A stretch of DNA of 64,000 nt from an uncultured Clostridium sp. (GCA_945877035.1 CAMCQH010000001.1:1-64000), one strand, 5' to 3'. Positions 9,161-18,646 are shown, counted from the first letter of the stretch. The notes: generated by a model not told the origin, from the letters alone. Made by a program: numbers and translations.

Positions 9161-9943
9161 TTATTTTTTTAAATGCATCATTAGTTTTTCTTTAAATGTT
9201 AATGAAAATTCTTCAGGCTCTTCTATATCAATTCTTTTATTAGCCAAAACTAATTTAGGATTTGTTGTTGTAAGTTTTTCTAGTTTTTCCTCTCCTATAA
9301 TTTTTCTTATTTCTTCTAAAGCTTGTGGAATTTTCTTGTATATAGAATTTTGTCTATGTACATCACTTCCTAAAAAGTGTATCATGTCATTTTCTAGGAA
9401 TTTTTTTACTATCATTTTAGCATTTTCACCATATTGTCCTAGAATACTTCCATAATTTGCTTGCATTAACACTCCTTTTTGAATTAGGTCATATATAAGT
9501 TCTGGTTCTTTTTGAACAAAACTATATCTTTCTGGATGTGCTAGTACTGGTACTAATTTATTCTCTTGCAAAGAATATATGACATCATATAAATTCATTG
9601 GTTCTGCATTTAATGGCATTTCAAATAAAACATAACTTGTATTATTAATTGTTGATGCTTTCCTATTTATTAATAGGTCCATTATATTTGCTGATATATA
9701 AATTTCATTACCTAAATATAAATTTGTTTCTATTCCTTTTGCCTTTAAACTGTCACTTATTGCTTTTACCCATACATCTCTTTCTGGTGCATCTGTTTCA
9801 TAATAATTTTCTATATAATGTGATGTTAGTATTATTCCTTCAAATCCTGCTTCTTTTGCTTCTTTTATTAGATTAAATGTTTCTTCTACACTTCTCGATC
9901 CATCATCAATATTTGGTATTATGTGTGTATGAAAGTCTATCAT
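9161..9943 (-). CDS. cpsB: Tyrosine-protein phosphatase CpsB/YwqE (PHP family)
   Basis: A 260-residue metal-dependent phosphatase of the PHP superfamily that removes phosphate from the autokinase CpsD. Metal-binding motifs are at the start (MIDFHTHIIPNIDDGS), in the middle (LTSHY; GNEIYIS; LAHPERY) and near the end (GSDVHR). It lies 21 bases after cpsD in the order cpsC-cpsD-cpsB, the standard Gram-positive capsule phosphoregulatory set. It is followed at once by a terminator-like repeat. Confidence 0.93.
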   Translation of the reverse strand: MIDFHTHIIPNIDDGSRSVEETFNLIKEAKEAGFEGIILTSHYIENYYETDAPERDVWVKAISDSLKAKGIETNLYLGNEIYISANIMDLLINRKASTINNTSYVLFEMPLNAEPMNLYDVIYSLQENKLVPVLAHPERYSFVQKEPELIYDLIQKGVLMQANYGSILGQYGENAKMIVKKFLENDMIHFLGSDVHRQNSIYKKIPQALEEIRKIIGEEKLEKLTTTNPKLVLANKRIDIEEPEEFSLTFKEKLMMHLKK

Positions 9944-9964
9944 TACTGTTCTCCTCTTCTCCCT

Positions 9965-11035
9965 TTAGTTTGAATCATTTTTTTCTTTTTCTAAATATGA
10001 ATTTATTTGATTCAATATATCTTTTGTTCTCTCATCTATATTGTCATTTTTTTCTTTTTTTCTATTATTTGTTTTTTCAGTCTCTATTTTTGCACTTGTT
10101 TCTACTTCTTTGTTATCTGTACTTTCATTTTCTTTTTTTGTGTTTGTTTTTTTCTTAACTGTTTTGCCTGTTATTTTATTTGAAGTAGTACTTGCTTTTT
10201 TACTTGCTGTTTTGTATTCTGTTTTATTTTCATCTATTTTTTTCTCAATTGCAAATTCTTCTTTATTTACATCTTTTCTTGTTATTCCGTCTAACTTTTT
10301 ATTTGTTTCATCCATATTAGACTTAATTGTTGAACCACTTGTTGATGCATAATAGTAATTTTCATTGTATTTCTTTACAGACACTGGCATTTTATTTACA
10401 ACTACTCCAGCTAAGTGCCCACCTACATTTTGAATATTTCTTATTATTTTTTCTAAATTATCTTTTTTAGTTTCCTTATATGCTGTTACAACAACTGTTG
10501 AATCCACTATTCTAGATAAAATTATTGCATCTGTAACTAGTTCACATGGTGTTCCATCTATTATAACTATGTCACATACTTCTTTTAATTCATCTAATAA
10601 TTTAATCATTTGTTCAGAAACTAATAATTCTGATGGATTTGGTGGTATATTTCCTGCTGTCATTATTAATAAATTTTCTACTTCTGTTTTTTGTATATAT
10701 TTTGATATATCTATTTCATCAGGATTTTTTTCATCCATCCCAGATAGATAGTTTGAAAGCCCTGGTCTTGGTGATGCTCCAAATATTGTATATTGTCTAC
10801 CTTTTCTCATATCTGCATCTATTAAAATCACTTTGTTACCAGCTTGTGCAAATGTTACTGCTAAATTTGAAGAAACCCAGCTTTTTCCTTCACTTGGAAA
10901 TGTTGATGTTATTAATAATGTTTTCAATTTTTTATTTGTGCTCATAAATTGTATATTTGTTCTTAAAGTTCTAAATACTTCTGATACCGGTGATTTAGGA
11001 TCTCTATGAACTATTAATTCTTTCTTTAGTTTCAT
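9965..11035 (-). CDS. cpsD: Bacterial tyrosine autokinase CpsD/CapB with a long Lys-rich tail
   Basis: The cytoplasmic BY-kinase controlling polysaccharide polymerisation through its membrane partner CpsC. The Walker A loop is STFPSEGKSW (about residues 44-53), Walker A' is ILIDADMRKG and Walker B is DIVIIDGTP. A tyrosine cluster (KYNENYYYAS) follows at about residues 220-230, which is where these kinases autophosphorylate. Unusually the protein continues for about 120 residues of Lys/Glu/Thr-rich, probably disordered sequence beyond that cluster; typical CpsD ends near residue 230. Start codon overlaps the cpsC stop by one base (TAATG), implying translational coupling. Confidence 0.93.
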   Translation of the reverse strand: MKLKKELIVHRDPKSPVSEVFRTLRTNIQFMSTNKKLKTLLITSTFPSEGKSWVSSNLAVTFAQAGNKVILIDADMRKGRQYTIFGASPRPGLSNYLSGMDEKNPDEIDISKYIQKTEVENLLIMTAGNIPPNPSELLVSEQMIKLLDELKEVCDIVIIDGTPCELVTDAIILSRIVDSTVVVTAYKETKKDNLEKIIRNIQNVGGHLAGVVVNKMPVSVKKYNENYYYASTSGSTIKSNMDETNKKLDGITRKDVNKEEFAIEKKIDENKTEYKTASKKASTTSNKITGKTVKKKTNTKKENESTDNKEVETSAKIETEKTNNRKKEKNDNIDERTKDILNQINSYLEKEKNDSN

Positions 11036-11745
11036 TATTTTTTCTTACCTCCTTTTGTTTTTACAGGTTCGAAATTGTATAATGGTATTGATGCAAGTAC
11101 TGGTACTTTGAAATTTTTTTCTACTTCTTCTGCTGATTTTATTGTTGTATCTAGCATGTTTGCAATTATTACATACATTACTGCTACAACGGCTCCAACA
11201 CATGCAAACATAATTACATCTTTTGTATGATTTACATTTGATGGTGTTGTGCTTATTTCCGCTTGGTCAACAATTTGTACGTTATTTATTTTATATATAT
11301 CTGCTACTCTTTGCATAAAAACTTTTGCTGTTTCATTTGCTACTTTTTCTGCTATTGTAGCATTTTCATTTGTTACTGATATTCTTATTATTTCTGTATT
11401 TTTTTCTTGACTTACTGTTATATTCTTTTTTAGTTCTTCTTCATTTAAATTCATTCCTAAATTTGCTATAACTTGTCTTAATACACTTTTGCTTTGTACA
11501 AGTGTACTATATGTTGATACTAATTTTGAATTTAATGTTATATCTGTTGCAGTTATTGTATCTGTTGTGCCTGTTGTGCTATCAGATTTTGCTAATAATA
11601 ATGTTGTTGATGATGTATATACAGGCGTTACAAATCCCATTGTGTAAATTATTCCGACTGTTATAAATATTGCTAATATTAGTATTATTGTTAGTTTTCT
11701 ATTCCAGAATAACATCACTAATTCTTTTAAATCCAATTCTTCCAT
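11035..11745 (-). CDS. cpsC: Capsule chain-length / kinase activator protein CpsC (Wzz)
   Basis: A 236-residue Wzz-domain membrane protein. TM1 is at about residues 18-37 (TIILILAIFITVGIIYTMGF), an extracytoplasmic loop of about 130 residues follows (VYTSSTTLLLAKSDS and on), and TM2 is near residues 175-195 (VIMFACVGAVVAVMYVIIA). The cytoplasmic tail ends KKK, where these proteins activate the partner kinase. Overlaps cpsD by one base. Confidence 0.92.
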   Translation of the reverse strand: MEELDLKELVMLFWNRKLTIILILAIFITVGIIYTMGFVTPVYTSSTTLLLAKSDSTTGTTDTITATDITLNSKLVSTYSTLVQSKSVLRQVIANLGMNLNEEELKKNITVSQEKNTEIIRISVTNENATIAEKVANETAKVFMQRVADIYKINNVQIVDQAEISTTPSNVNHTKDVIMFACVGAVVAVMYVIIANMLDTTIKSAEEVEKNFKVPVLASIPLYNFEPVKTKGGKKK

Positions 11746-11857
11746 TGTTTTTCTCCTTTTTTTTCATATGTATTTATTTTATCATATTGTTATTTTTGTA
11801 TCAAGATATTTAAAATATTTTTCCTTTGTTATTTTTTTCTATTAATATTAGTAATTT

Positions 11858-12928
11858 TTACATTAAATACATGTATTTGATAAAATCTTGTTTAGCTTTC
11901 TCATTGTCTGTAACATATAAATATGCTCCATTTTCCATAATTTCTTTACTATAATCTAATGCTGGCAACATTACTGAAGTTATGTTATTTAGATACTCAT
12001 CTTTATTTGATATAAATTCTGGAAGCATAGTCATATATTTTCCAACATTTATATTTGTTGTTATTTGTCCTAATATCATATCTATATTTGCAGATATTTC
12101 TGATAGACTTCCACTTGCAATTTTGTTCATCATTGCTATAAATACATCTCTTTGTCTTCTTGTTCTTCCATAATCTCCATGTTCACTACTTTTATAACTT
12201 GTTCCAGACATTCTTTCTTTTACATATGCTGCTGCTTGTTCACCAGTTAAAGTAACTTTTCCTGCTCTTGTAACTTTTTTTGTTGGCTTACCTGAAAATT
12301 CGTAGAACATGTCTACATACTCGTTTATCCATTTAACTTCATCTTGTGTGATGTTTAGTTCTACTCCACCTAATTCGTTTATAATGTCATACATTGCTGA
12401 GATATTTATTGTTACATATTCTTTTAAGTTTAAGTCAAATGTTTTGTTTATTGTTTTTAATGCTAATTGTTCTTTTCCTTTTGCAAATGCATAATTTATT
12501 TTGTATCTATTTTTTTCTCCATCTATATATGCTGCTGTATCTCTTGGTATGCTTATTAATTTTATGCTTTTATATTTTGGATTTACAGATACAATTATCA
12601 TTGCATCACTATTTCCTCCATATGTGTTGTCCATGTCTTTTGAGTCTGAACCTAATAACAATATGTTTATTACTTTGTCGTAATCTTTTTTGCTTAGTCC
12701 TTCTATTTCACTTTGTAAATCTTCATTTATTTCTAGGTCTGTGTCGTCTACTTCTTTAAAGTTGATTTTAGAAAGTTTGTCGTTTGCCACTTTTCCAATT
12801 AATATTCCTGCAGCTATTATGATTATTAAAAGTAATATTAATATTACTTTTAGCCATATGCTCATTTTCTTTTGAGCGTGTTTTCCTTTTTTTGCTGTTT
12901 TTTGTGTTTGTTCATTTTTTTCTTTCAT
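11858..12928 (-). CDS. LytR-CpsA-Psr (LCP) family polymer ligase
   Basis: Transfers polyprenyl-linked capsule or teichoic-type polymer to peptidoglycan. A Lys-rich cytoplasmic head is followed by one membrane segment (WLKVILILLLIIIIAAGILIG) and an extracellular LCP domain with the motifs LLLGSDSKDMDN, NSDAMIIVSVNP, LISIPRDTAAYI and YVKERMSG near the conserved Arg residues. The open frame reaches 13027, but the ATG at 12928 has GGGAG six bases upstream and gives the normal short cytoplasmic start (356 residues). A second LCP gene lies at 28292. Confidence 0.92.
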   Translation of the reverse strand: MKEKNEQTQKTAKKGKHAQKKMSIWLKVILILLLIIIIAAGILIGKVANDKLSKINFKEVDDTDLEINEDLQSEIEGLSKKDYDKVINILLLGSDSKDMDNTYGGNSDAMIIVSVNPKYKSIKLISIPRDTAAYIDGEKNRYKINYAFAKGKEQLALKTINKTFDLNLKEYVTINISAMYDIINELGGVELNITQDEVKWINEYVDMFYEFSGKPTKKVTRAGKVTLTGEQAAAYVKERMSGTSYKSSEHGDYGRTRRQRDVFIAMMNKIASGSLSEISANIDMILGQITTNINVGKYMTMLPEFISNKDEYLNNITSVMLPALDYSKEIMENGAYLYVTDNEKAKQDFIKYMYLM

Positions 12929-13011
12929 TTCTTTCTCCCTTTTTTCTTCGTTTATTATTTTTATAACACTAAAATTATATAATAATCGTTTTAGTATTTC
13001 AAGCATTTGGG

Positions 13012-13059
13012 CAAAAAAATAACCCAAATTATTAAACTTTTTGGGTTTAATAATTTGGG
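13012..13059 (-). terminator. Strong terminator after the Panacea-linked gene
   Basis: CCCAAATTATTAAAC (13023-13037) and GTTTAATAATTTGGG (13045-13059) form a perfect 15-bp stem with a 7-base loop, then TTATTTTTTT on the minus strand. It isolates the toxin-antitoxin pair from the LCP gene. Confidence 0.88.
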
Positions 13060-13081
13060 ATGCGTTTTTATAGATTATTTC

Positions 13082-13529
13082 CTAACTATCAAATTTTAGA
13101 AAAGCTTTATTCATTTTTTTAAATTCATTCTTATCAATATTTACATTCTTACATTTTCCATATTTATCTATGTATTCAATTCTTTGTTTTATAATATCAA
13201 GAAATTCTTTTCCACTTAATTTTTTACCTTCAAATGCAATATATTTATTTAAAGTTTCAAAATTATCTAATAAATACATAGTATCTAATTTTGCAAAAGA
13301 TGGTTTTGGTAATGGAGAATAATTATTAATTATTATATTTGAATTATAAATTAATTTATGCTCTTTTCCTTTAATACTAGAAACATTAATCATTTCTATT
13401 TTGTTATTTGTTACATCATTTTTTGTTACTAACATATATCTATTTTTTGTTCCGCACTTCTCCACCATCTAGTTTTGGTGGAATAAATCTTAAAAACTGT
13501 CCTTCTGATATATTAATAATCTTCGCCAT
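13082..13529 (-). CDS. Putative toxin partner of the Panacea antitoxin; needs a +1 shift at CGG
   Basis: Two frames join into one 148-residue protein. Frame 1 starts at ATG 13529 (MAKIINISEGQFLRFIPPKL, DGGEV) and meets an in-frame CGG at 13454-13452. Skipping its C continues GTKNRYMLVTKNDVTNNKIE and so on to the stop at 13082. Without the shift, frame 1 ends four codons later. The body (RYMLVTKND, INVSSIKGKEHKLIYNSN, PKPSFAKLDTMYLL) loosely recalls the SH3-like barrel of PemK/MazF toxins, but this is a weak resemblance. It overlaps the antitoxin gene by 17 bases, as in toxin-antitoxin pairs. The start has GAGG only one base away, so initiation may depend on coupling. Confidence 0.6.
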
Positions 13530-14046
13530 CCTCTGTTGTATTTTTTGAAATTTCATAAGCATTTATAACCTTTTGTACTTTATAAAGTTCTTTTTCTAAT
13601 TCTTTATATGGAACAATAGATTTGTTTTTATCATAATGATTTTTTATTCCTGATTTTTTAAAATATTTTTGCCAACAATCGAATTCGTGAGACATTTCTG
13701 ATAATTCTTCTGCAGAACATTTTCCAAAGATTTCTTTTGTAAGTTTTAAAGCTTCTATAATATCAGTTGGTAATTCTAATTCATCTTGTGATTCTATTTT
13801 CAATTCACTATAAGAATTTAAATACTCTTTTCTTACTTTTTCCAATACCATACCATTTTCAAAAGCATTAAATTTTTCTTTATACATCAATTTACCATTA
13901 TTTTTGCACATATATATTAATTGTGAAAAAAACAATAATTTCTGTATTTTTATATTGCCTTCTTTTGTATTAGCAGGTTTATCTAAATTTTGTGCTATAA
14001 ACCATTTTGCAATTGTTCTTGGTTCAATATCATTCATGTTTCTCAC
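13513..14046 (-). CDS. Panacea-domain (SocA/DUF4065-like) antitoxin
   Basis: A 177-residue protein with the typical Panacea opening (AKWFIAQNLDKPANTKEG, IQKLLFFSQLIYMC), a central FNAFENGMVLEKVRKEYL (the conserved F-x-A-x-x-x-G-x-V stretch) and a helical C-terminus. Panacea proteins are antitoxins paired with many unrelated toxins, and the downstream overlapping gene fits that role. Transcribed apart from its capsule neighbours: a strong terminator follows the pair and a gap of about 150 bases precedes it. This suggests a small mobile defence or addiction module within the capsule cluster. Confidence 0.8.
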   Translation of the reverse strand: MRNMNDIEPRTIAKWFIAQNLDKPANTKEGNIKIQKLLFFSQLIYMCKNNGKLMYKEKFNAFENGMVLEKVRKEYLNSYSELKIESQDELELPTDIIEALKLTKEIFGKCSAEELSEMSHEFDCWQKYFKKSGIKNHYDKNKSIVPYKELEKELYKVQKVINAYEISKNTTEDGEDY

Positions 14047-14201
14047 TCCTTTCGATATTATTTTATGCTATATTTTATTATTTTTCAAGCAATATAGTAA
14101 CAAATTTGATAATATTTTATCATACTTTATTACATATTGCAAGAAAAAACGTTCGACAAAATTCGACATTTAGTCCTATTTTTTCATATTTGAGGCAATT
14201 G

Positions 14202-14696
14202 TTAATTATTTTCACTAATTTTTTTCTCAGTTAAAGCCTTATATACTGATATAGCAATAAGAACTAATACAATTCCAAACATTACCCCACAAGTGTCTAT
14301 TCCTACATCTATTGCCGATGGTGTTCTACCAGGCGTAAATCCTTGATGTATTTCATCTGATATTGCATATACAAGTCCAACTAGTATGCTTATTGAAAAT
14401 TTATATTTTAAGTGTAGTTTATATGTACTTATAAAGCTCATTATAAAAATTCCAACTAACATGTATATAGAAAAATGTGCGCCTTTTCTTATTATTGGTT
14501 GTGATTTTTCTACTATTTTATTTTTGGTCTTTTCGCTTAAATTTTTTGTATATGGAAATATATCTACTATTTTTCTTGCAACTTTTCTGCTTAATCCACT
14601 TGATGTTTGTCCATCTTGACTTGAAAAGTTAAATATTGCAAAAAATGTTAAGCCTAGTAAAATTAACATTGTTATTCTAAATAGTGTTCTTTTCAA
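14202..14696 (-). CDS. VanZ-family membrane protein
   Basis: A 164-residue protein with four membrane segments and the family signatures RKGAHFSIYMLVG and ISDEIHQGFTPGRTPSAIDV followed by D-T-C-G. VanZ proteins are linked to teicoplanin tolerance and cell-envelope polymers, but their chemistry is not settled. It lies between the Wzz-kinase fusion and the toxin-antitoxin pair, on the capsule strand. Confidence 0.9.
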   Translation of the reverse strand: MKRTLFRITMLILLGLTFFAIFNFSSQDGQTSSGLSRKVARKIVDIFPYTKNLSEKTKNKIVEKSQPIIRKGAHFSIYMLVGIFIMSFISTYKLHLKYKFSISILVGLVYAISDEIHQGFTPGRTPSAIDVGIDTCGVMFGIVLVLIAISVYKALTEKKISENN

Positions 14697-14724
14697 AATT
14701 GCCTCCTTATATAATTATACTTTT

Positions 14725-15918
14725 TTAAATAGTTTTATTTAGTATAATTCCTGCTATTTTTCCACCTACATTTTCAATTTCCATTTTAGCTTTTAAAATA
14801 TCTTCTTGTTTTACTTTTCCAGATTCTGCTATTAAAACTGTTGCATCTGCAATACTTGTTAAACTGATAGGAAGTACATTTTCATTAATAGATGAAGTAT
14901 CTATTAAAATCATATTATAGTTTCTCTTTAATTCTTCTATAACATTTGAAATTGTTTCTGTTAAAAATGCTTCTTCTCCAATTTTAGCTGTTCCTACTGG
15001 TAATATAGAAATATTTTCTATTTTTGTTTTTTGTACTAGTTTTTCAATATTTTCTACATTGTTTGTTTGAATAAGTTCTGTTAATCCTGCGCTTCCTTTT
15101 TTGGCCATAATGTTTGTTAAAGTTTTATCTTTTATGTCTGTATCTATTACTAGTATTTTTGAATATAATTTTGCAAATTGTATTGCTAAATTATTAGTTA
15201 TGTAAGATGTTCCTTCTCCTATTTTTGTGCCTGTTAATAAAATTGTTTGTGGATTTTTGTTGTCTTTATTTAGCATTAGGTTTGCTTGAATTCTTTTTAA
15301 TTGATTTGCTATTTTTTCATTTTTTGTTGTATAAGAGTCTTGTTTTTTGTTTTTCTTATTATCTAAATTAACATTTCCTAATGCTTTTATTTTTAAGTAT
15401 TCCTCTATTTCAAAAATATTTGTTATTCCTCTAAAACTTAAAACAAGCATGATGTATGCACCATCAATAATAATTCCAATACATAAAGCAATTAAAATGT
15501 CTTTTGCGTAATTTATATTACTTGCTTTTTGTGGAAATTCTGGGTTTTCTATTATTTGAAATGTTTTTAAGTCGTAAACTTCTTGTAATTTTGTTTGAAG
15601 TTTTTCAATGTACTGATTTGTTGTATTAAGGGCTTCTTCTTGATTTGACATTTCTGTAGTAATTTTAATTAGTTTGCTTGTTTTGTCAAATTCTGTTTTT
15701 ACTTTATCTTGGCTTAATTCTTTGCTTGATACAACTTGTTCAATTGAGCCATCTGCTTTGTCTATCAAAATTTGAGCTGTTACTTGGTATGTTGGCTTTT
15801 TTATTATAAAAGTATATAGCATTCCTAATACTATTGATAGAATTATAATAGTTATTAGTATTGTTTTTCTTTGGTAACTACATTTTACAATTTGTTTTAA
15901 ATCTAATTCTTCGTTCAT
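14725..15918 (-). CDS. Wzz-BY-kinase fusion with a degenerate P-loop
   Basis: A 397-residue fusion: Wzz part with TM1 (TILITIIILSIVLGMLYTFI) and TM2 (ILIALCIGIIIDGAYIMLVL), then a kinase-like ATPase part from about residue 195. The Walker A region reads LTGTKIGEGTSY, with Thr where the kinase needs Lys (G-x-G-K-S/T). Walker A' (ILVIDTDIKD) and Walker B (MILIDTSS) are recognisable but altered, and the C-terminal Tyr cluster is missing. It is therefore probably a pseudokinase that acts as a chain-length or scaffold protein beside the intact CpsC/CpsD pair at 9965-11745. Confidence 0.88.
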   Translation of the reverse strand: MNEELDLKQIVKCSYQRKTILITIIILSIVLGMLYTFIIKKPTYQVTAQILIDKADGSIEQVVSSKELSQDKVKTEFDKTSKLIKITTEMSNQEEALNTTNQYIEKLQTKLQEVYDLKTFQIIENPEFPQKASNINYAKDILIALCIGIIIDGAYIMLVLSFRGITNIFEIEEYLKIKALGNVNLDNKKNKKQDSYTTKNEKIANQLKRIQANLMLNKDNKNPQTILLTGTKIGEGTSYITNNLAIQFAKLYSKILVIDTDIKDKTLTNIMAKKGSAGLTELIQTNNVENIEKLVQKTKIENISILPVGTAKIGEEAFLTETISNVIEELKRNYNMILIDTSSINENVLPISLTSIADATVLIAESGKVKQEDILKAKMEIENVGGKIAGIILNKTI

Positions 15919-15999
15919 AGTTTGTCTCCTCGTATAAAAAATTTTTTAATGATTTTTTAATATTTTAACATTTTTTTCCACATTTGTCTAGGATAAAAG

Positions 16000-17145
16000 C
16001 TAATTTAACTCTTCTTCAACACATTTTAAAGTTTCAGCTATTACCTCATCCATATCATAATACTTGTATTGACCTAATCTTCCACCAAAAACAACTTTAT
16101 CATCTTTTGATGCTAAATCAGCATATTTTTGATATAATGCATTATTTTTTTCATTATTTATTGGATAATATGGTTCTTTTGAAGCCTCCCATTTATCTGA
16201 ATATTCTCTAGAAATTATAGTTTTTCCAATTGATGGTCCTTCTGTTACTTCATTTCCTAATTGTTTACCTTGTTCAAAATGTTTATGTTCAATTATTCTA
16301 GTATATGGTACTTCTTTATCTGTATAATTTACAACTGCATTTCCTTGATAATTATTAACATCTAATTCTTCTGTTTCAAATCTTACACTTCTATATTCAA
16401 GTTGTCCAAATTTGTACTCATAATATTTATCAATTGGCCCTGTAAATACAATCTTATCTGCTATATTTTCTAATTCTTCTTTATGATCAAAGAAATTATA
16501 ATTTAATTTAACATCTATTCCATCAAGCATTTTTTCAATTATTTGTGTATATCCACCTATTGGAATTCCTTGATATTTGTCATTAAAGTAGTTGTTATCG
16601 TAAATCATTCTTACTGGTAATCTTTTAATAATAAATGTTGGCAATTCTGTACAAGGCATACCCCATTGTTTTTCTGTATATCCTTTTATCAGTTTTTCAT
16701 ATACTGTTGTTCCAACTAATGATATTGCTTGTTCTTCAAGATTTGATGGTTCTCTTCCATTTAATTTTGCTAGCCCTTCTTGCCTTTCTTCATCAAGTTT
16801 CTTTTCAATGTCTTGAGGTGTTATTAAGTTAAACATACAAGAAAATGTGTTTAAATTAAATGGTAAATTATATAATTCATCTTTATATCTTGCAACTGGT
16901 GAGTTTGTATATCTATTAAATTCTGCAAATTGTTGGATATAGTCCCATACTTCTTTGTTGCTTGTGTGGAATATGTGTGCACCGTATTTGTGAACATTTA
17001 TACCATCTATATTTTCTGTATAGATGTTTCCTCCTACATGTGAACGCTTGTCTATTACTAAACATTTCTTTCCTTTTTTATTTGCTTCATATGCAAATAT
17101 TGAACCAAATAGGCCTGAGCCTACAATTAAATAATCGTACATCAT
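16000..17145 (-). CDS. glf: UDP-galactopyranose mutase
   Basis: Flavoenzyme converting UDP-galactopyranose to UDP-galactofuranose. FAD-binding GSGLFGSIFAYEANKKGKKC and the following VIDKRSHVGGNIYTE open the protein. Conserved GAHIFHTSNKEVWDYI, YTEKQWG, IPIGGYTQI, VNYTDKEVPYTRIIEHKHF and the C-terminal FGGRLGQYKYYDMDE are all present, so the enzyme looks intact (381 residues). It implies galactofuranose in the polymer, consistent with the GlfT-like transferase at 19400. A decayed second copy lies at 18639-19353. Confidence 0.97.
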   Translation of the reverse strand: MMYDYLIVGSGLFGSIFAYEANKKGKKCLVIDKRSHVGGNIYTENIDGINVHKYGAHIFHTSNKEVWDYIQQFAEFNRYTNSPVARYKDELYNLPFNLNTFSCMFNLITPQDIEKKLDEERQEGLAKLNGREPSNLEEQAISLVGTTVYEKLIKGYTEKQWGMPCTELPTFIIKRLPVRMIYDNNYFNDKYQGIPIGGYTQIIEKMLDGIDVKLNYNFFDHKEELENIADKIVFTGPIDKYYEYKFGQLEYRSVRFETEELDVNNYQGNAVVNYTDKEVPYTRIIEHKHFEQGKQLGNEVTEGPSIGKTIISREYSDKWEASKEPYYPINNEKNNALYQKYADLASKDDKVVFGGRLGQYKYYDMDEVIAETLKCVEEELN

Positions 17146-17203
17146 TAATTCTCCTTTTATTATGATAAATTTAATATTTTCTTTAATGATTTTACTATTT
17201 TAA

Positions 17204-18646
17204 TTATTTTATGTGTACTAGTCCCTTTACTCTATCTAGCAATTCCATAACCATATTATCTTTAAAAACTAATAAAGTAACACCATATACGCTTCCACCA
17301 GCAATTACTTGAACTATTAAAGATACAAAATTGCTATTAATATTATTTCCTATAATTAAACAAACAACAAACATTAATAAACTAGCAACCAAATAATTAA
17401 ATGACATTTTTATTATTTCTTTCCATTTGAAATCTTTTCTTGTATAGAAAATTTGAACAGATGTAACTGTTAATTCTGCAATTACTGTACCTATTGAAGC
17501 ACCAATTGCACCATATTTCCAAATTAAACAAGCATTCAAAATAAGATTTACAACAGCACCACAGACTACAGAAATTGTATATTCTTTTTGTCTTTTTGTT
17601 GGCAATAAATATTGTGAACCTATTACATTACTTAACCCTATTATTAATAGTATTGGACTTATAAGTTTCATAATGATAGAAACTTTCTCATATCCATCTC
17701 CAAAAAATATAGGGACAAATTTGTCTGAAACAGCTATGATTCCTAATATAATTGGTATTGAAAGAATATATACAAATCTAAAAGATTTTTTCATATATTC
17801 TTTTATTTGTTTTTTATTTCCATTTGCAAATGTATTTGCCATTCTAGGTATCATTACAGTACCTAAAGATGTAACTACTGTTAATAACATTTTTATAATT
17901 TTTTGTGCTTGGTCATAATATCCTACCTCTGATTTATCATCTATTATTGCTCCTATCATTACTTTATCAAGTAATGTATATACTTGAATTGCAATTTGCG
18001 GTATAAATAGCCCTATTGTTGGCTTTAAGTGTTTTAAAGGATGTAATTCTTTTATTTTTATTTTTTCTAAAAGCTTTGAAATATATAACCATAAAGATAT
18101 ATTTCCTACCAAATTTGATACTACATAAATAACAAAATATTTAAATAAATCTTCAGGTTTTTTAACTAACAAAAATATTAAGGCAATACTTATAATTTTT
18201 ACTAAAGTATTTCTAAAAACTGTTTTTTTAAAATCTTCCATTCCTTGGAAATACCATGATATATCAAAACATGTTGCTACTATTTCTATTAATAATATTT
18301 TATAGTACATTTGATATTGTGTACCATTTACATATGTAAAATAATATATTACCATAGAAATAGCTAATGTTGTAAATCTTAATATTAATATTTCCCAAAA
18401 TATTTTACTTCTTTTATATTTATCATCTTGAACATATGCTATTTCTCTTTGTGCATACATTGATATTCCTAAAGATCCAAATAATATAAAATATGTTACA
18501 ATTGATAGTGTATAGCTATATATTCCAATATTTTCAGCGCCTAATACTCTTGATAAGTATGGCGTTGTTATTATTGGTAATAATATTATTAATATTTGAT
18601 ATGCTAAATTATATATATAGTTTTTTGTTATACTTTTCTTAGACAT
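17204..18646 (-). CDS. wzx: Wzx-type polysaccharide flippase
   Basis: A 480-residue MATE/MOP-superfamily membrane protein with about 12-14 hydrophobic segments spread evenly. The start is typical of Wzx flippases (NYIYNLAYQILIILLPIITT, PYLSRVLGAENIGIYSYT). It moves the undecaprenyl-linked repeat unit across the membrane for Wzy polymerisation. Its start overlaps the remnant of the second glf by eight bases, so the pseudogene still sits in the transcript. Confidence 0.92.
   Translation of the reverse strand: MSKKSITKNYIYNLAYQILIILLPIITTPYLSRVLGAENIGIYSYTLSIVTYFILFGSLGISMYAQREIAYVQDDKYKRSKIFWEILILRFTTLAISMVIYYFTYVNGTQYQMYYKILLIEIVATCFDISWYFQGMEDFKKTVFRNTLVKIISIALIFLLVKKPEDLFKYFVIYVVSNLVGNISLWLYISKLLEKIKIKELHPLKHLKPTIGLFIPQIAIQVYTLLDKVMIGAIIDDKSEVGYYDQAQKIIKMLLTVVTSLGTVMIPRMANTFANGNKKQIKEYMKKSFRFVYILSIPIILGIIAVSDKFVPIFFGDGYEKVSIIMKLISPILLIIGLSNVIGSQYLLPTKRQKEYTISVVCGAVVNLILNACLIWKYGAIGASIGTVIAELTVTSVQIFYTRKDFKWKEIIKMSFNYLVASLLMFVVCLIIGNNINSNFVSLIVQVIAGGSVYGVTLLVFKDNMVMELLDRVKGLVHIK

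Noticed and set aside
13451..13470. Slippage at the A6 run as the cause of the frame change in the Panacea partner
   Set aside because: A shift in the A-run could restore the frame only as +1, while -1 slippage leads to a different frame; the CGG explanation fits this gene and the five other sites.
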